Of a DNA stretch of 64,000 nucleotides, positions 61,564 through 64,000 are shown one piece after another (position 1 is the first letter of the stretch; every line of letters begins with the position of its first letter). This DNA comes from Pedobacter ginsengisoli (GTDB lineage Bacteria; Bacteroidota; Bacteroidia; Sphingobacteriales; Sphingobacteriaceae). A program made the translations under genes and the position numbers. The DNA is taken from assembly GCF_030244015.1 (NCBI RefSeq), contig NZ_JASSYX010000002.1, positions 930,001 to 994,000 of the forward strand, read 5' to 3'. The notes beneath the pieces are model-generated. The model was given only the letters and a program-made list of their open reading frames with translations, did not search any database and was not told the DNA's origin.

Positions 61564-64000
61564 ATGATAACCAACCCTCTCAAGTATTTAATAATCATTG
61601 TATTGTTGTTACTTACCAACTACAATGTTCAAGCGCAAGTTCCGGAAAAACAATCAGCCATCACCGGCAAAGTACTTGATGAAAATAAAGAGTTCCTACC
61701 GTATGTTTCGGTCAAATTGCATCAGGTTATCGATTCGACTTTAGTTCAATCCGTTCAAACGAATGAAGCTGGTATTTTTCAGTTTTCTAAAGTACCTGCC
61801 GGAACATACTATATTGAAATCGACTTAATAGGTTATCAGAAAAGCATTAATCGCCCTTTTACATTAGAGGCAGGCGGTCAAAAAGTGAACCTCGGTGTAA
61901 TTGTTCTACAGAGCCCTGTCCAACAATTAAACACGGTGGATATCAGTGTTAAAAAGCCACTTATCGAAAGAAAAGATGGTAAAATAATCATCAATGTTTC
62001 AGCAAGTCCACTAACTCCAGGGAGTACAGCAATGGAAATTCTATCAAGAGTTCCTGGTGTAACCCTGGATAATGAAGGCAATGTGAGCTTAAGAGGTAAA
62101 CCCGGTGTTAGCCTCATGATTGACGATAAGTTGACATATTTGTCATCAGCGCAACTAGCAAATCTCCTCCGTGCTACATCTGGAAATACCATCCAGACGA
62201 TAGAAATAATCTCAAATCCATCATCGAAATACGATGCCAGTGGTACAGGAGGTATCATTAACATTAAATTGAAGAAAAATACCAGCTTTGGAACCAATGG
62301 CACTCTGACGCTTGGTGGTGGCCTAGGTAAATACCATAAGTCTGACGCAGGTATAGCACTCAATCACCGAAGCAAATCTCTTAATATCTATGGTAATTAT
62401 AATTACACCTATAATAAACAATACGAAAACCTATTTCTTACCCGAAGTACTAGAGCTGCCACTGAAATAACGTATTATGATCAAAAGGCCAGAGACGCAT
62501 TTTCACGGAAGAACAATAATTACAAAACTGGTATTGATTATTTTATCAATGAGAACAATACAATTGGTTTTATGTTGAATGGCTACGTGAATAACTATGA
62601 TGGAACCAACAAAATCAAGACAACTATTGGCACTCAGCGCGGAAAAATCGATTCTACTGTACTTGGCCGGAACTCATCTGTGAGTCAGTATGAAAGCCAG
62701 ACTTATAGCCTGAATTATAAATCTGTACTGGATACTTTAGGACAAGAGTTAAACGTTGATCTGGACCTTTCCCAGGTCCACAATATGGAAAATGCACATT
62801 ACAACAATGACTTTTACAAAGCCCGGGGACTTTTGTACGGATCACCTCTTATATTTCGAAACTTAACGCCTTCAAAAATCAAGATAGCAGCAGGAAAGTT
62901 AGATTATACCCTTCCTTTACCAAACAAGATGAAAGTTGAAACAGGGATTAAAAGCAGTTATGTGAACACAGATAACGATTTCCGGTCAGAACAACAGGCA
63001 GACGAGGGCTGGAAGAATAATGAAAGCCTAAGCAATCGGTTTTCCTACAAAGAAGGCGTTAACGCTGCCTATGTTAATCTTCACAAAGACTTCAATTCAA
63101 CTGCTCTTCAGGTAGGATTGCGTACGGAGCTTACACATTCGGAGGGTAAATCTATAACCCTTCAAGATGAGGTAGTACGTAATTATATAGACTTTTTCCC
63201 CAGCTTATCAGTGAATCAGACCCTGTCTAAAGATCACATAATTGCTTTTTCTTATAGTCGCAGAATTGACCGGCCAGACTACCAATCGCTCAATCCCTTT
63301 ATTTATTACGTTGATTTATACACGCTGTCACAGGGAAATCCTGCACTAAGACCACAATATGCCAATTCATTTGAGATTAACTATGGCCGTAAAAAACTCA
63401 ATATCTCGTTTGGTTATATAAGGACCAAAGATGTAATAACCACAACATTATTAACAGACACAATCAAAAAGACCATGCTACTATACGAGCAAAATTTAGC
63501 TTACAGACGTACTTTCAGTGCGACCATTAGCAGACCAGTTAACCTAACTGACTGGTGGAGCACAGATAACGACATTACACTTTATAATAGCCGTTTTGCC
63601 AGCCCTGAACTAATGGGTATGCCATTTAAGAACGAAAAAACAACCCTTGAACTTAATACAATCCACACATTTAAATTCAGTTCTACATTAAATGCAGAAT
63701 TATCTGCAAATTATACTTCAAGCCAGGTCTATGGAACATATATAGCGAAGCCAATATATGGTTTAGATTTTGGGGTCAATAAGTCCTTTGCAAGAGAAAG
63801 AGCAAATATCAAACTAGGTATAAACGATCTTTTTGATCAAAGACAAATTAAGATTAGGAGCGCAATTCCTTCTCAGGATTATCAGCTCAATCAGAAACAA
63901 GAAAGTAGAGTTTTCAGGCTAACATTTACATACAATTTTGGCAGCAATACCATTAAGGCAATCAGGGACCGTTCAAATAGCTCTACGTCTGAACAAGGCA
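61564..64000 (+). CDS. Outer-membrane beta-barrel family receptor (partial, runs off window)
   Basis: At least 812 residues, cut by the window edge near its probable end. Translation from ATG 61564 gives a signal peptide ending near NVQAQ, a carboxypeptidase-like regulatory domain (AITGKVLDENKEFLPYVSVK), and a plug-like MEILSRVPGVTLDNEGNVSLRGKPGVSLMIDD segment, then a barrel (IISNPSSKYDASGTGGIINIKLKK, GLRTELTHSEG, YSRRIDRPDYQSLNPF, GINDLFDQRQI). This matches the outer-membrane beta-barrel (OMP_b-brl_3) receptor type. Substrate unknown. No partner gene is visible in the window. Confidence 0.9.
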   Translation, partial: MITNPLKYLIIIVLLLLTNYNVQAQVPEKQSAITGKVLDENKEFLPYVSVKLHQVIDSTLVQSVQTNEAGIFQFSKVPAGTYYIEIDLIGYQKSINRPFTLEAGGQKVNLGVIVLQSPVQQLNTVDISVKKPLIERKDGKIIINVSASPLTPGSTAMEILSRVPGVTLDNEGNVSLRGKPGVSLMIDDKLTYLSSAQLANLLRATSGNTIQTIEIISNPSSKYDASGTGGIINIKLKKNTSFGTNGTLTLGGGLGKYHKSDAGIALNHRSKSLNIYGNYNYTYNKQYENLFLTRSTRAATEITYYDQKARDAFSRKNNNYKTGIDYFINENNTIGFMLNGYVNNYDGTNKIKTTIGTQRGKIDSTVLGRNSSVSQYESQTYSLNYKSVLDTLGQELNVDLDLSQVHNMENAHYNNDFYKARGLLYGSPLIFRNLTPSKIKIAAGKLDYTLPLPNKMKVETGIKSSYVNTDNDFRSEQQADEGWKNNESLSNRFSYKEGVNAAYVNLHKDFNSTALQVGLRTELTHSEGKSITLQDEVVRNYIDFFPSLSVNQTLSKDHIIAFSYSRRIDRPDYQSLNPFIYYVDLYTLSQGNPALRPQYANSFEINYGRKKLNISFGYIRTKDVITTTLLTDTIKKTMLLYEQNLAYRRTFSATISRPVNLTDWWSTDNDITLYNSRFASPELMGMPFKNEKTTLELNTIHTFKFSSTLNAELSANYTSSQVYGTYIAKPIYGLDFGVNKSFARERANIKLGINDLFDQRQIKIRSAIPSQDYQLNQKQESRVFRLTFTYNFGSNTIKAIRDRSNSSTSEQG

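Overview
The window looks like chromosome of a Bacteroidota bacterium of the Sphingobacteriaceae, most like Pedobacter. This is judged from protein content, since no rRNA is present: DUF6266 proteins, GH92 and GH99 mannosidases, TonB-dependent receptors with carboxypeptidase-like N-terminal domains, 7TM-DISM histidine kinase, a HD/Pycsar-effector protein, and promoters with the Bacteroidota -7 box TAnnTTTG. Many leaders are A-rich and lack an obvious Shine-Dalgarno. No tRNA, rRNA, CRISPR array, prophage or complete insertion sequence was seen.

Layout. 1-1747: two DUF6266 paralogues separated by two long imperfect hairpins. 1800-5980: GH92 alpha-mannosidase converging on a GH99 endo-mannosidase/EamA exporter pair. 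6026-7128: SCO protein and cytochrome c lipoprotein. 7232-10102: cobalamin riboswitch and B12-independent methionine synthase metE. 10158-11159: fabH. 11153-16654: a probable copper acquisition and delivery operon (CNGKC-motif protein, TonB receptor, beta-propeller lipoprotein with a Met/His-rich insert, small lipoprotein, second SCO) whose first gene is bracketed by two 86-bp hairpin repeats with compensatory base changes. 16674-20014: SNF2 helicase and truncated haemoglobin.

20192-30347: a tight six-gene run with polyphosphate kinase at its core: HD phosphohydrolase fused to a Pycsar-type membrane effector domain, ppk1, a lipoprotein propeller, a metallophosphatase, a GAF protein, and an outer-membrane barrel with an apparent kinase-like N-terminal domain. 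30351-31545: cvfB and a small unknown. 31658-38869: complete thiamine operon thiS-C-E'-D-E-G-H-F behind a TPP riboswitch, all on the minus strand.

38933-40554: small membrane and secreted proteins (DUF6152/DUF6644). 40949-45632: a membrane-anchored winged-helix regulator and a three-GAF sigma-54 enhancer-binding protein, followed by three 16-bp repeats, a -24/-12 promoter match and an NmrA-like oxidoreductase, which together read as one regulatory circuit. 45727-50979: a macroglobulin-like/plug surface protein, a 7TM-DISM histidine kinase and two very small minus-strand genes. 51177-54487: two serine beta-lactamase-like proteins around DinB and a frameshifted mini-lipoprotein. 54574-61264: small secreted proteins and lipoproteins, a propeller protein and a HigBA-type toxin-antitoxin pair. 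61564-end: an outer-membrane beta-barrel receptor cut by the window edge.

The most distinctive features are the polyphosphate/Pycsar-effector operon, the sigma-54 circuit with visible upstream sites, and several unrelated long hairpin elements between genes. Functions are from motif recognition; no database search was run.
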